Below, in pieces: positions 46,632-58,188 of a stretch of DNA of 64,000 bases. The stretch comes from Echinometra lucunter (lineage: Eukaryota > Echinodermata > Echinoidea > Camarodonta > Echinometridae): the NCBI GenBank assembly GCA_029962745.1, contig CM057152.1:20290324-20354323 (forward strand), read 5' to 3'. The notes under the pieces are model-generated. The model had not been told where the DNA came from. It made no database searches and worked only from the letters and a program-made list of their open reading frames with translations. A program made the position numbers and the translations under genes. Numbering within the stretch: position 1 is the stretch's first letter; each line of letters starts with the position of its first letter.

Positions 46632-46964
46632 TGATTCAGGGCCAGATTATATTCTTCTTATACAGTGTGTCCCACTGCACTATAAGAATGAATTGCTTAT
46701 TTGTAGGGAACTGCTCTCCCACACGATTTGTAATCTTTATTCAGCAGTCAGGATTTCGGGGTATTAAAAGAAAGACACTCAGAAAAATAGGACTTTTTAT
46801 CGCTTATCAAAGAATTCAGGAGAAGAGAAAAATTTTTTTTAAAGAAATCAGAAGTAAAAAAATTTGAATGAATCCAGACTACATACTAGCTGCTGTTTAC
46901 CGCTATAATGAATTATTTGGAATTTATTGGAATTGTGGTACTGATACTGAAAAAGCTACTTGGA
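46632..46964. other. Intron, nothing recognised
   Basis: AT-rich, no exon or repeat recognised. Confidence 0.35.
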
Positions 46965-47130
46965 TAAATGTTTATGGCTGTTAGGGCTGTTGTCGTCATC
47001 ATTATCATAGTTGTTATCATTAGCATCAACAGTATTGTCATTATCATTATTATGATAATCATCATCATCATTATTATTGTTATCATTATCACCATCACTA
47101 TTAACGTTATCATTATCATTATCATTATTA

Positions 47131-47167
<37 letters not shown>

Positions 47168-47176
47168 CATTATTAT

Positions 47177-47212
<36 letters not shown>

Positions 47213-47330
47213 AAGTAGTAGTAGTAGTATTATCATCATCATCATCATCATCATCATCACTATCACTATTACTATTATTATTATCATTGTCATTATAATC
47301 GTCATCATCATTATTATTATTATTCTATCA
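46965..47330. repeat. Compound ATT/ATC/AGT microsatellite
   Basis: About 350 bp of mixed ATT, ATC and AGT trinucleotides. The long reading frames on both strands here (poly-I, poly-S, poly-V, poly-L) are artefacts of the repeat. Confidence 0.95.
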
Positions 47331-47864
47331 ATATAATTATTTGGTGTATTATAGGATTTCCCGGCAGAATTCGCAAGATTGTGATTCAAATTAGTTCATT
47401 TTGGATTCAAATTCGACAATTTTAGTGCCGTCAGGTATATCCTGATAATTATGATTCCTCATTCAGTCTGTATTTAGAGGGGCGACTGTCCATGAAGCAC
47501 CAGCACATAGCCCCGGTTTTCGCTCCCTCTTGGCTGAATTTCTGACTACGCCCCATATGCATTGTCCCGAAAAATATATACGTAACATAAGGAATATGCA
47601 ATGAACCTACAACAACAACAACAACCATAATGAGGAATGAAAAGTAGAAGATAGAGGACAAAACACGTGTGATGCATTACTAACCCCCAATTTGAATGAA
47701 CATAATTGGAATATGAATGCCGGTTGTTGATTTGAATGCTGGAAATGACGCCTCGACAAGTGACGACGAATTTGAATGCTAGTTAAGCAGTTTTTAAATC
47801 GAATGACATGTCTATGAAACCCTTCGACCAAAATGCTAAATTAAATTACAAAACGGGGGGGGGG
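47331..47864. other. Intron, nothing recognised
   Basis: No exon or repeat recognised. Confidence 0.35.
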
Positions 47865-48036
47865 GGGGGGTGTTTCATAAAGCTGTTCGTAAGTTACGAA
47901 CGACTTTACGCACGACTGGTGATACCTTCTTGTGCTACATTTATAGAATGAGAATCTGATTAGCACCCAAGACGGTATCACCAGTAGTTTGTAAAGTCGT
48001 TCGTAACTTAAGAACAGCTTTATGAAACACCCCCCG
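47865..48036. mobile_element. Foldback MITE (GTGTTTCATAAAGCTGTTCG ends)
   Basis: GTGTTTCATAAAGCTGTTCG then TAAGTTACGAACGACTTTAC at the left recur inverted at the right (GTAAAGTCGTTCGTAACTTA then AGAACAGCTTTATGAAACAC). The outer ends are G and C runs. It is the same end style as 1453-1615. Confidence 0.82.
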
Positions 48037-48339
48037 GGGAAAGTGAAAGATAATTTACGTGGCAAATCGATTAAGCACAAACATGCGAATTCGGCCTGGA
48101 AATCCTATATTATCATTATGACAATCATTATCAACATCAATATCATCTTTAACATCCTTGTATTATTATTCTTTCCATTATTGTTATTAAATTGTAATGT
48201 GATTATCAATTTTTATCAAAGCATAACTATAAAGTCAAGTTGGATAATCATGACAACGAAGAAACTGAAATGACGATCTACATTTCATTATCGTGAATGG
48301 TTTATATTTCACAGAAGTTGGTGACCCCAAATGAGCAAA
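48037..48339. other. Intron, nothing recognised
   Basis: No exon or repeat recognised. Confidence 0.35.
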
Positions 48340-48413
48340 GTCTGTTCAGAGCCAGAAGAGCGTTAACTCATATGATTTTATACAGACTTAACGCCCTTCT
48401 GGCTCCAAACAGT
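48340..48413. repeat. Inverted repeat next to a splice donor
   Basis: Arms CTGTTCAGAGCCAGAAGAGC and GCCCTTCTGGCTCCAAACAG, about 20-25 bp each with a few mismatches. They lie 15 bp downstream of the exon 2 donor of the minus-strand gene, so a hairpin could form in the pre-mRNA. Confidence 0.6.
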
Positions 48414-48427
48414 CGAAAGAAACTAAC

Positions 48428-48614
48428 CAGCAAGAAACTGATCATAGGTCAGTCCATTTCTCAAAGATGAACGCCCATTCTCTGCTCCTGATGAAATCCT
48501 GTCTGCTGCCTGTGTGATGGCTTCAGATGCTTTAAGATGGGTTTTGTGTATGGCAGGTAAAGTGGCTAATATTTTCTGTGCTTCTGGATCAAAAGGATAG
48601 TGCGTGTTCGGAGC
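48428..48614 (-). CDS. Unrecognised gene, exon 2
   Basis: Acceptor TTATTATTCAG ends at 48615 and the donor GTTAGT starts at 48427. It reads APNTHYPFDPEAQKILATLP, then AIHKTHLKASEAITQAADRI and NGRSSLRNGLTYDQFLA. The middle is likely helical. Phase 0 in, phase 1 out. 187 nt. It joins exon 3 as LA-VSQF. Confidence 0.8.
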
Positions 48615-48660
48615 CTGAATAATAATGCACACAAAACCAAAACAAACAAAAAACAACTCA

Positions 48661-50416
48661 CAAGTTCAAGTTCAAGTTCAGGTTTTATTTCCAATATAAC
48701 ACGAGACATAAAATATTTTTTTCTTCTTTTAAAAAGAAATATCGTAAATTAACATACATTTTTTTTTCCTCTTATTAACATCAAAATAAATTAAATGTCT
48801 GCTTGACATAGTGTATTAAAAGAAAAAAAATGATATTGGAAAAGAGAAATCCACAAAAAAGCAATGCTTGTAGTGACGTGGATTCCTCAGGAAAGAAAAA
48901 GGAAAGTAAAGAAAAGAAAACAGAAGAATGTATGATACAGAGGTAGGTGAAACAGCAATATATTTTACAGTTGCAGATTCAGTCACACAGTGAGGACTCC
49001 GCCAGATGAACGATGCGTTGCGCATTTGAGACAATTAAAGAAGAGAAAGGACAATAGGAAAAGGGAGAAATAAGACAAGATAACATAAGACAAGACAAGA
49101 GGAAAGAGGGACAAGACAAGAAAAGACAAGACAAACAGACAGGAAACACATGGGGGAAAAGAGGAGAAATAGCAAGAAATTAAAAAGAGGAAATGGGAGA
49201 TGGGCTGCCACAGACCAACACGACATAACATGACCGACATATAAAAATATAAAAAGAATAGACAGGTGGGAATTTCGTACGTATAGGATGGTGCGATGAC
49301 CTTGATTGGACGTAACCAAAATTGAAATCTCAGTTCCATTGCTAACTGTTGTAAGAATGAAGCAGGGGAAGTTTGAGCTTATGTTTAAATGCATTCAAAA
49401 AGACACTATCTTTAATATCATTACTAAGGGAGTTCCAGAATTTGGGACCGCTGTATATGAATGTGCTTTTGGCTAGTAAAGTTCTGCAGAAAGGTAAATG
49501 AAATTCGTAAGGCGTCTCGTTGGATAGTTATGGTAAGGTTGATTTTTAAGGAACATGGCATCAAAAATATGGGGAAGAGCATTATTATTACAGTTGTACA
49601 TAAATTGCCCTAACTGGAATAAATACAGGTCTCTGACTTTCAATAATTTACTCTCAAAGAACAATGGATCCGTGTGTGAACGGAAGGCAGAGCTATGAAT
49701 AACACGAAGTGCCTTTTTTTTTGCAAAAGTAACAATCTGTCTAATAGATATTGATGGGTATTTCCCCAAGTAGGAATCCCATAATTCAAATAGGGTAAAA
49801 TTAAAGATGAATAAAGCATAATAAGTGATGTCGAAGGAATAAAAAAATTCAGTCTGTTGATAATACCTATATTTCGTGAAATTATTTTGCATATATTTTC
49901 AACGTGATTTTTCCAAGAAAGTTTGTTGTCAACTATAATTCCAAGAAATTTTGTGTGTGGAACAATTTCTAAGGGTGTATCATCAAAAATAATGTTCATT
50001 GGTAATGCATTTATGGAATTACTGAATAACATATATTTTGTTTTCTTGAAATTCAAAGATAATCTATTAGCTCTTATCCATTCAGTAACTTTAATGAGTT
50101 CAGAGTTAATAACATTGATTAAAGTTTGTGGGCACTGGTGGGAGAAAAATAAGTTGGAGTCATCAGCAAACAAGATAAGTGACAGAATTTGGGATGACCT
50201 ACAGAAATCATTAATGTAAAGGGTAAACAACAGTGGGCCCAGTAGGCTACCCTGAGGGACTCCACATTTTATATCTTGCATGTTAGAATTATGCTCCTGA
50301 TCACTCCAAGGCCTTCCCTCGCACCCCATAATGTGACAATTTATGTAATAAGATTTCGTGATTGATGGTGTCGAAGGCCTTGGAGAAGTCCAGGAAAATG
50401 CCCACCAGGTGACAAA
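48661..50416 (-). mobile_element. 5'-truncated LINE with RT (CR1/L2-like)
   Basis: Minus strand. From 50416 the RT reads [12 protein letters not shown] (with a frameshift), then GVPQGSLLGPLLFTLYINDF, the catalytic LILFADDSNLF, LSLNFKKTKYMLF and FLGIIVDNKLSWKNHV. In another frame it continues FRSHTDPLFF, QFMYNCNNNALP and HNYPTRR, and ends GPKFWNSLSNDIKD. The FADD box is present, but frameshifts break the ORF. The 3' UTR ends with AATAAA and a CTTGAA tandem hexamer at 48661-48690. It is in the same strand sense as the gene whose intron it occupies (exon 2 at 48614, exon 1 at 51424). Confidence 0.92.
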
Positions 50417-51334
50417 CAAAAGCAAAAAAAAACAAACAAACAAACAAAACAAAGAATAAAATTATTGCTATTATGGTGAAACAAGATGAATGCTACTGCG
50501 TCTCCTATAAATGCCTCCGACCAAAAATGAAGTTCATAGCTCAAACTGTTATGACAACCAGAGCAAACCCCTACATGTCGATTGATCCCTTTAACCTTTG
50601 ACCGTTGATCTAACGACCCCAAAGTCGGATCATTGTCTCCACATAGTCATGCATATAAAATAATTGAGATGCAAAACTAACCAATCTTGAACTTCACACA
50701 CACACACTTATATATATATATATATATATTGACCTCTATGACCGTTGATCTTTGACCTACAAAACCCAATGATGATAACAATGATAATTTTTTTGTACCC
50801 AGAGAAGCCTCATCTTATAGATAACAAGTGAAGCAGACATCCCTTGATATCTCCCATTTTTGATTATCTCATAAACGCTGTAGTACTACATTGTACAACG
50901 AAACATATTAATACATGATTTTAAACTACAAATTTATTCATGTTAATGTTATTTACATTTAGTTTACAGTAATTCCACCATCGCACATATTTACCATCTG
51001 TATGTTTTTTATTACTGTAAATCTTTGCTTTGAGCGAACCACTGGCTTCGACGAAAAGATAACAAATTCACTTCAATTCAATTCACTTTCATTCAATTCA
51101 AAGTTTTCAATCATTTGCGTGCTATGTCATTTGAAAAAAAAAAGTTCAGTATTCACATTTTGGTATAGGATATCAGTTTGGACAGACCATTTAAATGGGG
51201 TAACCTTGGATGAGAAAGGAATTCTTTTCTACCAGTCTTAATTAAACTTAGGCTTTTGAAAAAATGAGCTTAAAAGCTAATTTTGCATACAATATACGGT
51301 ATATGGATATTGTAAGAAAGAAATCGTCACATAC
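50417..51334. other. Intron, (TA)n only
   Basis: (TA)n at 50708-50730. AT-rich, no exon recognised. Confidence 0.4.
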
Positions 51335-51424
51335 CCCTTGGACTGGCTGGTCTCGGAGAATGATCCCGTCGTTGGAAATAACTGTATCCATCTCTTTCTC
51401 CTCAGCCTTCAAGATGTGATTACA
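51335..51424 (-). CDS. Unrecognised gene, exon 1 of those visible
   Basis: Acceptor TTTTTTTTTCAG at 51425, donor GTATGT at 51334. It encodes CNHILKAEEKEMDTVISNDG then IILRDQPVQG, 30 codons in phase 0 at both ends. There must be upstream exons (no start Met with a leader here), to the right of 51424, perhaps beyond the window. I found none with matching phase. Confidence 0.7.
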
Positions 51425-51589
51425 CTGAAAAAAAAACCAAACAAACAAACAAATACACACACAAAACGTGAAAAGTGGCTTTGAGCAAATTCTTTAAACT
51501 CTGTTTCATTCTTTTCCTGATTCAAATGCTTGAGCCATAAAGTGGGCTTGACTAGCCAACGGAAAAGAAGTGCATTCTGTGACAAAAGC

Positions 51590-52400
51590 ACAAATTAAGC
51601 ACCCATGTAGATATACGTAATATAAACAAATTTAGATTTGGATATATCTTAGGTTCTACCCTTGGGGCCGCGGGGGCCAGCTTTCAAAAGTGCCGCCATC
51701 TGGGCATTCCCAACTCACTTGTTAAAAGAAAATTACGTGACATAAAATGGAGCGTTCAGATGCGAGTGTATTGGGCTGAGATAATTCAGTGAACATTATG
51801 TAGGTGCCCATTTTTTGGAAAAGGGGGTATTTTTTAATATCAATTTCCAAAAATAGCCCCCAAACTACAAGTCTGCTAGCACCATATCTGACAAACACTT
51901 AGATGCATGTGATATAAACTAATATAGGTGTGAAGACATCTCACATTTTGTCCCGAAGTGCTGTGGAGTCATCTGCTTAAAATTACTACCAGAAGGGCAC
52001 TTTTTATAAAAGCACAGGCCAAGTGAATCTCTGGTAATTCGTTTTGCAGACCTCAGATAAGAATATTTAGGGGCAGAAAATTCATGTAAAACGAGTGAGA
52101 TGCTTTTTAGGGGAAAAAAGACCTTTTTGAAAATAATCTGTTTAATAACCTGAAAACCACCAGTACCCTGTGACGAATGCACCAAAGTGAGAACACATGC
52201 AGAAACATTTAGTATAAACAAATCAAAAGATGTGAACTCTCAGACTCTGCCCTTTGGGGACGAGGAAGGGGGCATCTTTAAAAATTGCTGCCCTCGGGAA
52301 CTCAAAAAAAGGTCCCGTTAATAGTCCATTGTTTTGCTCAGATAAAAAGTGAGATAACATTGCACTGGTAATACTACTGATCTCATAGAAAAACTAGTAC
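51590..52400. repeat. Diverged direct repeat of about 200 bp
   Basis: 51590-51790 and 52195-52400 share a pattern: AGTATAAACAAAT-like string, TAGACT/TTCTGCCC, (C)TTTGGGG, GGGGGC..CTTT.AAA..TGC, GCC.TC.GG. They look like old copies of one element. Intervening sequence is unremarkable. Confidence 0.45.
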
Positions 52401-52439
52401 AATTCGAGAGTCTAGATTTCCAGAGAAATCACGCAGTAC

Positions 52440-52925
52440 CCCTGATTCTCCAAGCACCAAAAATGTGTCACTTCTAAGCCACGAAAATTGCCCCTTTTCA
52501 AAATTGCTCATTTTCCCTTTTTCTTCCTACAAGGGCCCATTTTCTTGTTTTGATAAGTGCCCTTTCATCTCCTAGTAAGTGCTCCTTTCCGCTTTAGATA
52601 AGTCAGTGAGTCACCTTTCTTACTGATTCTACAACTGCACCTTTTACACCAGATTAGTGACCCTTTCCCTTTTTGCATAGGGTTCTTTTCCTTTCTGAGA
52701 AGTTCGCCCTTATCACTTCTATTGAATATTGAAATTTGATAATATTGGCCCCTTTGACTGTTAATTTTCGTTCTAATAGTGCTGTTCCCCTTCTGCTGAG
52801 TGTCCTCTTTCACGTCTGATAAGTTCCCCTTTTCCACTTGGCAAGTGCCCAATTTGGAATCTGACACATGGCCCAATTTACTTTTGATAAATGCCTCTTT
52901 TCCTTTTTAGTATGCTCAATTTATC
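52440..52925. repeat. Degenerate tandem array (pyrimidine-rich, about 22-24-bp units)
   Basis: Units like TGATAAGTGCCCCTTTTC (CCCTTTTTCC, AAGTGCCCTTTC, AAGTTCCCCTTTTCC, ATAAATGCCTCTTTTCC). The reverse complement of the same family fills 58860-59280, including the matching phrase TTCCACTTGGGCAAGTGCCC (GGGCACTTGCCCAAGTGGAA). Confidence 0.8.
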
Positions 52926-53044
52926 CTTATGTTAACGTGTTGTAAGTGCAATGAATGCCCCTTTGCATGGATGTTAATGAACTTGAGACTTGTGATTGTT
53001 CCGAGAAATGGATGAAAGTAACAAAAATAGACAGGGAAGAGCCA

Positions 53045-53976
53045 CACTGCAAAAACGATGATGTTAAATTGGTGTTAAATCAACACCACTGGTGTTTATA
53101 TAGACCAATTTCACCTCCGGTTTATGTATTTGGCCCTCTATCGGCGACGCCATTGCTGCGGTGGGCAAGCGCGCTGACCGCGATTGGCTCTGTGTACAAA
53201 ATGAATGTAAGATATGAGATATGCCCTGATATTGTTCCATTTACTTTACTCTAGATCAATAAAATAAAGGATGGATACATGAGTAGATGAGGTTAGACAA
53301 TGGCCATATCTGACAGATGAAGGTATGATGTATTTTTGTACTTTTGATGGTTTTTCAACTTAGTTTTGTCAGTAGAAGTTCGATTGAAGCATAGAAGCCG
53401 TAGTAAACGGAAGCCCTCAATCTTACCCTGTTTACAAAGTCATGTTTTCACTCATTAAACTTAACGCCAAAAGTACATAGTGATAATGTTTCTTGACTTC
53501 AAAGTCCTTTCTGTTGATGTTTTTACCCACTGGCGACGAATTCCTTCACATTGCTCATGGAAACCTGTGTAGGGAGTACGGCTTCTCACACAATCAGGCT
53601 TCATGAGTTAAAAGCGAGTGAATTTCGCACTCAGTTAGCTTCCAATTTTTAAACTTTCTCCAACTCTTGAGGCATTTGAGCACCGCACAGCTGCGACCCA
53701 AACTTCCCTGATAATTTCTCATTGGAAATATTAAAAGAAATCTGCATATATTGGTCAAAATAGACAAAAAATCAAACGAATGTAAATAACGCGCTATCGA
53801 CTTGTGCACTATACAAGTTGGATCGCCCACCGCAGTATGTCGGACTGTGTCGAACAGTCTGCTGCCCCCTTGCGTTGTGGGATTGGTCTATAGGACAACA
53901 CCACCATCAGAGTTATCCTATATAAACACCAGTGGCGTTAATTTAACACCAATTTAACAGCACCGTTTTTGCAGTG
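53045..53976. mobile_element. Inverted-repeat element carrying a decayed THAP-like coding fragment
   Basis: Ends CACTGCAAAAACGATGATGT / complement of ACAGCACCGTTTTTGCAGTG, with inverted terminal regions of about 60 bp (TTAAATTGGTGTTAAAT, CCACTGGTGTTTATATAG). The interior minus strand (53720-53470) reads GRSCAVLKCLKSWRKFKNWK, CEIH and then, after stops and frame changes, EKPYSLHRFP and NINRKDFEVKKHYHYVL. The spaced Cys pairs, C..H and LHRFP resemble THAP zinc-finger-like domains (known in P-element transposases and host proteins). It is not functional as read. A CA dinucleotide is present on both flanks but a longer target duplication is not obvious. Confidence 0.65.
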
Positions 53977-54336
53977 CATGAAATAGAATTTTGACATTTT
54001 ATAAGTCGCTGGAAATAATGAAAATAGTCTGCAGAAAAAGAAATTATGGTACAAATGGGTAATCAGAGTTAATCAGATCAGCCTCATCAACGGAAAAGTA
54101 GTTATACGTAAAGATTAGAAGAATATTATATCGAAAATAATCCTTAAATGTGTTGAAGAGAATGGAGGAGAATACCAACGCCCCAGAATATTATTTTCCT
54201 CCTTGTGTTTGGCCAACTTTTTTTTAAAGGGCCCTTTTCGCTGGTGTCCCCACTTTGAAAGACGTTCCGCTGCCCCTGATTCAGCCTTCTGGCTGCCATA
54301 TGATCCTAAATAAATACCTTTTCAATTTCAATTTCA

Positions 54337-54665
54337 ATATCCGGACCTATTTACAGGTCTGTGTCCGTACGTAATTGCATTTAGCCTTCTTTGGTTACTT
54401 CCTCAATCCATGCTTCGAGGAAAAAAATTCTTCCCTTTTGTTTAATTCTTAAGAGAGAGGTAAAGCCAGGCGCATTCTACGGGGGGAGATTTGGGGGCTC
54501 AAGCCCCCCATTTTTTTTTGGGGGGGGGGAGGGGGACGATATAGGTGCAATTTTGATTTCATATACAATCCTCCAAGCCCCCAGTAGCCCCCCTCAAAGA
54601 TTTTGCTCTAGAACCGCGCCTGGGTAAAGCTACCTCTGCATGCATGGATACACATTGTACATAAA
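54337..54665. repeat. Dispersed repeat, copy with hAT insertion
   Basis: ATATCCGGACCTATTTACAG, CTTCTTTGGTTACTTCCTCA and CCCTTTTGTTTAATTCTTAA match 55803-55987. The hAT MITE splits this copy at 54467. Just upstream, AAATAAATACCTTTTCAATTTCAA (54307-54336 region) looks like a LINE-type 3' end. Confidence 0.7.
54467..54622. mobile_element. hAT-like MITE with 8-bp target duplication
   Basis: Element CAGGCGC...GCGCCTG, 156 bp, flanked by the exact 8-bp repeat GGTAAAGC (54459-54466 and 54623-54630). Interior G- and C-runs fold back. CAGG ends plus an 8-bp duplication are hallmarks of the hAT superfamily. No transposase. Confidence 0.88.
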
Positions 54666-55802
54666 ATGCCACTGATCCTATTCGACAATTTTGATATTTT
54701 CGTAATTCCATTCTGAATAAAAATGAGCATTTCTCACAGTTTTGACAGTTTTGAGAAACGTATACAATATCCCAGTTTTTAAACATTATACAGTTTTAGG
54801 TGAATAAGTCTACCTTTTTCCTGCAACAAAACATTAAAAACTGATAAGTCTATCAGACTTGATCAAATTAAATCAAATTTTTGCGAGAAATGTTGAGAAA
54901 AGTGAACTAGATCAAGTTAAACTCTATCAAAAGTAGAGTATTAAATAGGCTACCTAGGTCCCAATACAATTTTTTTTTTAATTGCTTGGAATTCCTTCTC
55001 TTTTAATTTTATCTGCTGATACTCAAACATAGAACTTTAATTATGTTATGCTAATGAATTCAACTCACCCTCACCTAAATTTTTTTCCGAATTGACCAGC
55101 GAATGTCTTCTTAAGCTAGCTGTTAAGCAGAACCTTGGCTCACTGTTAGGTTATAGGGGATTAAAGGACTTGGTACAACATGGCAAAATGGGCGAACCCA
55201 TTATGAGGCAATTAGGGGAAAAAGTACACAAAAATTTTATTGCTCAAAAAATTCCCATATCCATTTTTATTGTGTGTGTGTGCGTCAAACAACCCTACAT
55301 TCTTTATTTATTCATCCGCGCGTGCACAGACTTATATAGGATAAGCTACATTATTTTCAGATCACAGGCCAGTAATTATTATTTCCGCATAGGGTCAAGG
55401 GTTAAAAATGAAAAGTGAAAAAAAATTACAAAAAATCAATGTTAAGAATTAATTTTCTATAAAGCTAACATTATCACTAGATCAAACACTTGCCTTCATT
55501 TACTGAAAGTGTAAAGGAACATTTTCTGCTCGATTTCCTTTTGTATGGCCTGAAATGAAACTAGCAAGAAACTTGACCAATTATCGCTTTATGCCTCATT
55601 CTTTTGTACCTATTAATATAGATCTCCACAAAATTCGACTAAGACCCAGTCCAGCTGTCTGAAATAGCTCACCTGAAAGGCCAATGATCTCAATTTCTCT
55701 AAATATCAAAAATATTGATCTGATGTCACAAAGATTTCTTACTATGATTAGTTTTTTCAACAATTACGTCATCTTTGATGGAAATTTTAGGGGATTCAAC
55801 TA

Positions 55803-55987
55803 ATATCCGGACCTATATTTACATGTCTGCTCCTTGAGGACCGGGGCTCATTATGCCTTGCACTTTGAAATTTGCTTAATGCTTTCTTTGGTTACTACCT
55901 AAACATGATAATATCAATTTCCTTTTGTTTAATGACTGATAAAGAGGGAAATAAAGCTATCCTTGTATACGTGGACAATATTGTACA
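55803..55987. repeat. Dispersed repeat, copy without insertion (empty site)
   Basis: Parallel to 54337-54665: ATATCCGGACCTATATTTAC, CTTTCTTTGGTTACTACCTA, CCTTTTGTTTAATGACTGAT, then GAGGGAAATAAAGCTATCCT where the other copy has GGTAAAGC, the MITE and GGTAAAGC. So it shows the pre-insertion sequence once. Confidence 0.72.
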
Positions 55988-56176
55988 AACAAAAAAATAA
56001 TTTTGATAATCAATTTCACTGGAGTAAATGATGCAACAAACATTAACTTAGAGTATATTAAAATTTGAACAGGTGAATTTTACCTATTAAAGTTAAGTCT
56101 GTTTGTTTCCAGCATGAAAGGGATTTTTAGATTTTACTCAGAATTTTCCTTGTAGTTCATATCTCGTAGGCATGTA

Positions 56177-57673
56177 CACTAAACGAAAAAGAAAGTGAAC
56201 ACTTTTTCAAGTTCAGATTTTTCATAGGTCTTTTGATCTGGTAGGCGAACATAAAGAGAAAACTTACGCATGAGTGAACATATCCGTTTTTGTCTTCCAA
56301 GGTACAAAAGTAAAAATAGCAAAATTGGACAGTGTGCCATTCACGTGTAAATGCCCTTCACTATGTGAGCAAACAGTTAAACTTAAACAATGTATTTAAT
56401 AATGAATTTCGCTCTCTAAATCTCTTTCCAGCCCACCTCCCCCCCCCCTAAAAAAGAGGGGGAAAAAAGAAGGAAAAAAAAAGAAGCTTCTGTTAAGTGC
56501 AAAATTTAAATGACATCTGGAGTAGACATTGAGTGACTAAATGCCCCATATTTGATTTTTAATCAATTTTTCAATTAGTAAACTTAATTGTCTTTCACCC
56601 TGGTCGGTTAACATAAAAATGAGTTTTATGCATAAGCGAACACCTTCATTCAACTGTTCCAAATCCCCAAACTAAAAGTTTAAAACATGCCGCCATTTTT
56701 TTTTCTAAGTCAAGCGCCTTGAAATTCACCGTCGCATTGCACTGGAAATTACAAAGCATGATAAAGCATGATAAAGCATGATGCTTCGTAATTGCCCTTG
56801 AAATGAAAATCATTCTTCCGCAAATCTAAAATGGATCAAAGAACAGCAAAAGTGGCATAGCATGCCGGGGAGATTAAGGACAAAGCATTTTGGGGTACGC
56901 TATTGAAAACAACATTAGTGTTCCCTGGAATTGCAGTGCACTTAATTCCACAGGCTACACAACTGAGTAACCATACATGTATACTGTCATTACATTTGAC
57001 CCTAAGTTCCTAAATTCATGAAGTCATGAATTAATAACAAAAATCACATTGGGTCATTTAATCACTCATGTGGCTGCTCCTGGGGAGCGTTTCATGAAAG
57101 GACTTGTCGGATGTTTTATCCGACAAAGTCTGTTTTATTCCACAGTTGCTATAGTAACGATGCTTCTCAGCCAATCAAAATCAAGGAAAGATGTCAGATC
57201 TGACAACTTGTCAGACAACAATGTTGATGAAACGCCCCCCCCCCCCCTGATGTCATTCAAATTTGGAAGTAAGCTTCTTCTCTCTTTCTCTTCCTTTTCC
57301 TTTTTTTTTTTGGGGGGGGGGGGGGTAGAGGGATGGGGGAAGAGGAGTTGGGCGGGAATAGAGCAAAGGCTCAATTATGTAATTTCAGGCAAGTCTTTCA
57401 ATGTGTTAGCTTGATCTTTTGTTGTGGAAGGGCATTTACGATGAATGGCAAACTGCCAATTTTTGCAATTTTTACTTTTGTACCTTGGAAGACAAAAACG
57501 ATTGTGTTCACTCATGCGTAAAGTTTTTTTTTTTTTTAATGTTTATCTACCAGATCAAAAGACCATTAAATTTCCTTTAATTTTATATATGATATATTGA
57601 CTTTTATCAAAGTCTTCTATGAAAAATCTGAGCTTGAAAAAGTGTTCACTTTCTTTTTTTTTTTTGTTGAGTG
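56177..57673. mobile_element. 1.5-kb foldback element with TA duplication
   Basis: Left arm 56177-56352 (CACTAAACGAAAAAGAAAGT, GAACACTTTTTCAAGTTCAG, GTTTTTGTCTTCCAAGGTAC, AAATGCCCTTC) recurs inverted in 57428-57673 (GGGCATTTACG, GTACCTTGGAAGACAAAAAC, GAAAAAGTGTTCACTTTC). TA flanks both ends (56175-56176, 57674-57675). The interior has no coding frame recognised, and another MITE (57082-57240) is nested inside. Ends resemble those of 567-1002 (CAC-CTAAG/CTAAACG-AAAA). Confidence 0.78.
57082..57240. mobile_element. Short foldback MITE nested in the foldback element
   Basis: GGGGAGCGTTTCATGAAAGG through TGATGAAACGCCCCC. Near-identical to 59299-59459 (inverted) and 22121-22260. Confidence 0.88.
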
Positions 57674-57675
57674 TA

Positions 57676-57835
57676 CATCTAAACTTAAAAATACTCCTGG
57701 TATATTTTTTTAAAATAAATATACTACTTTCCAAAAGGGAGTGTACCTTGGATTTCCATAACATATGTATTTTCTTTGTTCATTTTTAACCCAGATACTC
57801 TTGTGCACATCCAGTCGCTTCAATGACTTAAGATC
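57676..57835. other. Non-coding, nothing recognised
   Basis: AT-rich spacer before the TTGA microsatellites. Confidence 0.35.
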
Positions 57836-58154
57836 GTTGATTGATTGATTGAATGATTGATTGATTGATTGGTAGGTTGATTGGTTGATGGAATGATTGA
57901 TTGATTGGTTGATTGCAAAGTACAAGCTTTGCTTTTTAGCATTCCCCTCCATTTTCAGCATTTATTTATAGAATTATCTATGAAAATTAAATTGCATGAA
58001 AATTATTGCTATTATTTTGTTAACAATGATATTATTCATGATGTAATTACGTTTGTTATATTATGTTGAAAATGGAAAATAAATGACTGAATGAATGATT
58101 GATTGAATGATAGATGGATAAAAAGATTAATTGATTGATTGATTGGTTGGTTGG

Positions 58155-58188
<34 letters not shown>

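Noticed and set aside
46968..47389. Long reading frames on both strands (poly-I, poly-S, poly-L)
   Set aside because: They are translations of a compound trinucleotide microsatellite.
51460..51591. Extra exon (NALLFRWLVKPTLWLKHLNQ) before the 51424 exon
   Set aside because: The intron to 51424 would be only about 36 bp, below the usual minimum, and there is no homology.
57710..57961. NQSINQSINQ-type protein
   Set aside because: Translation of a (TTGA)n microsatellite.
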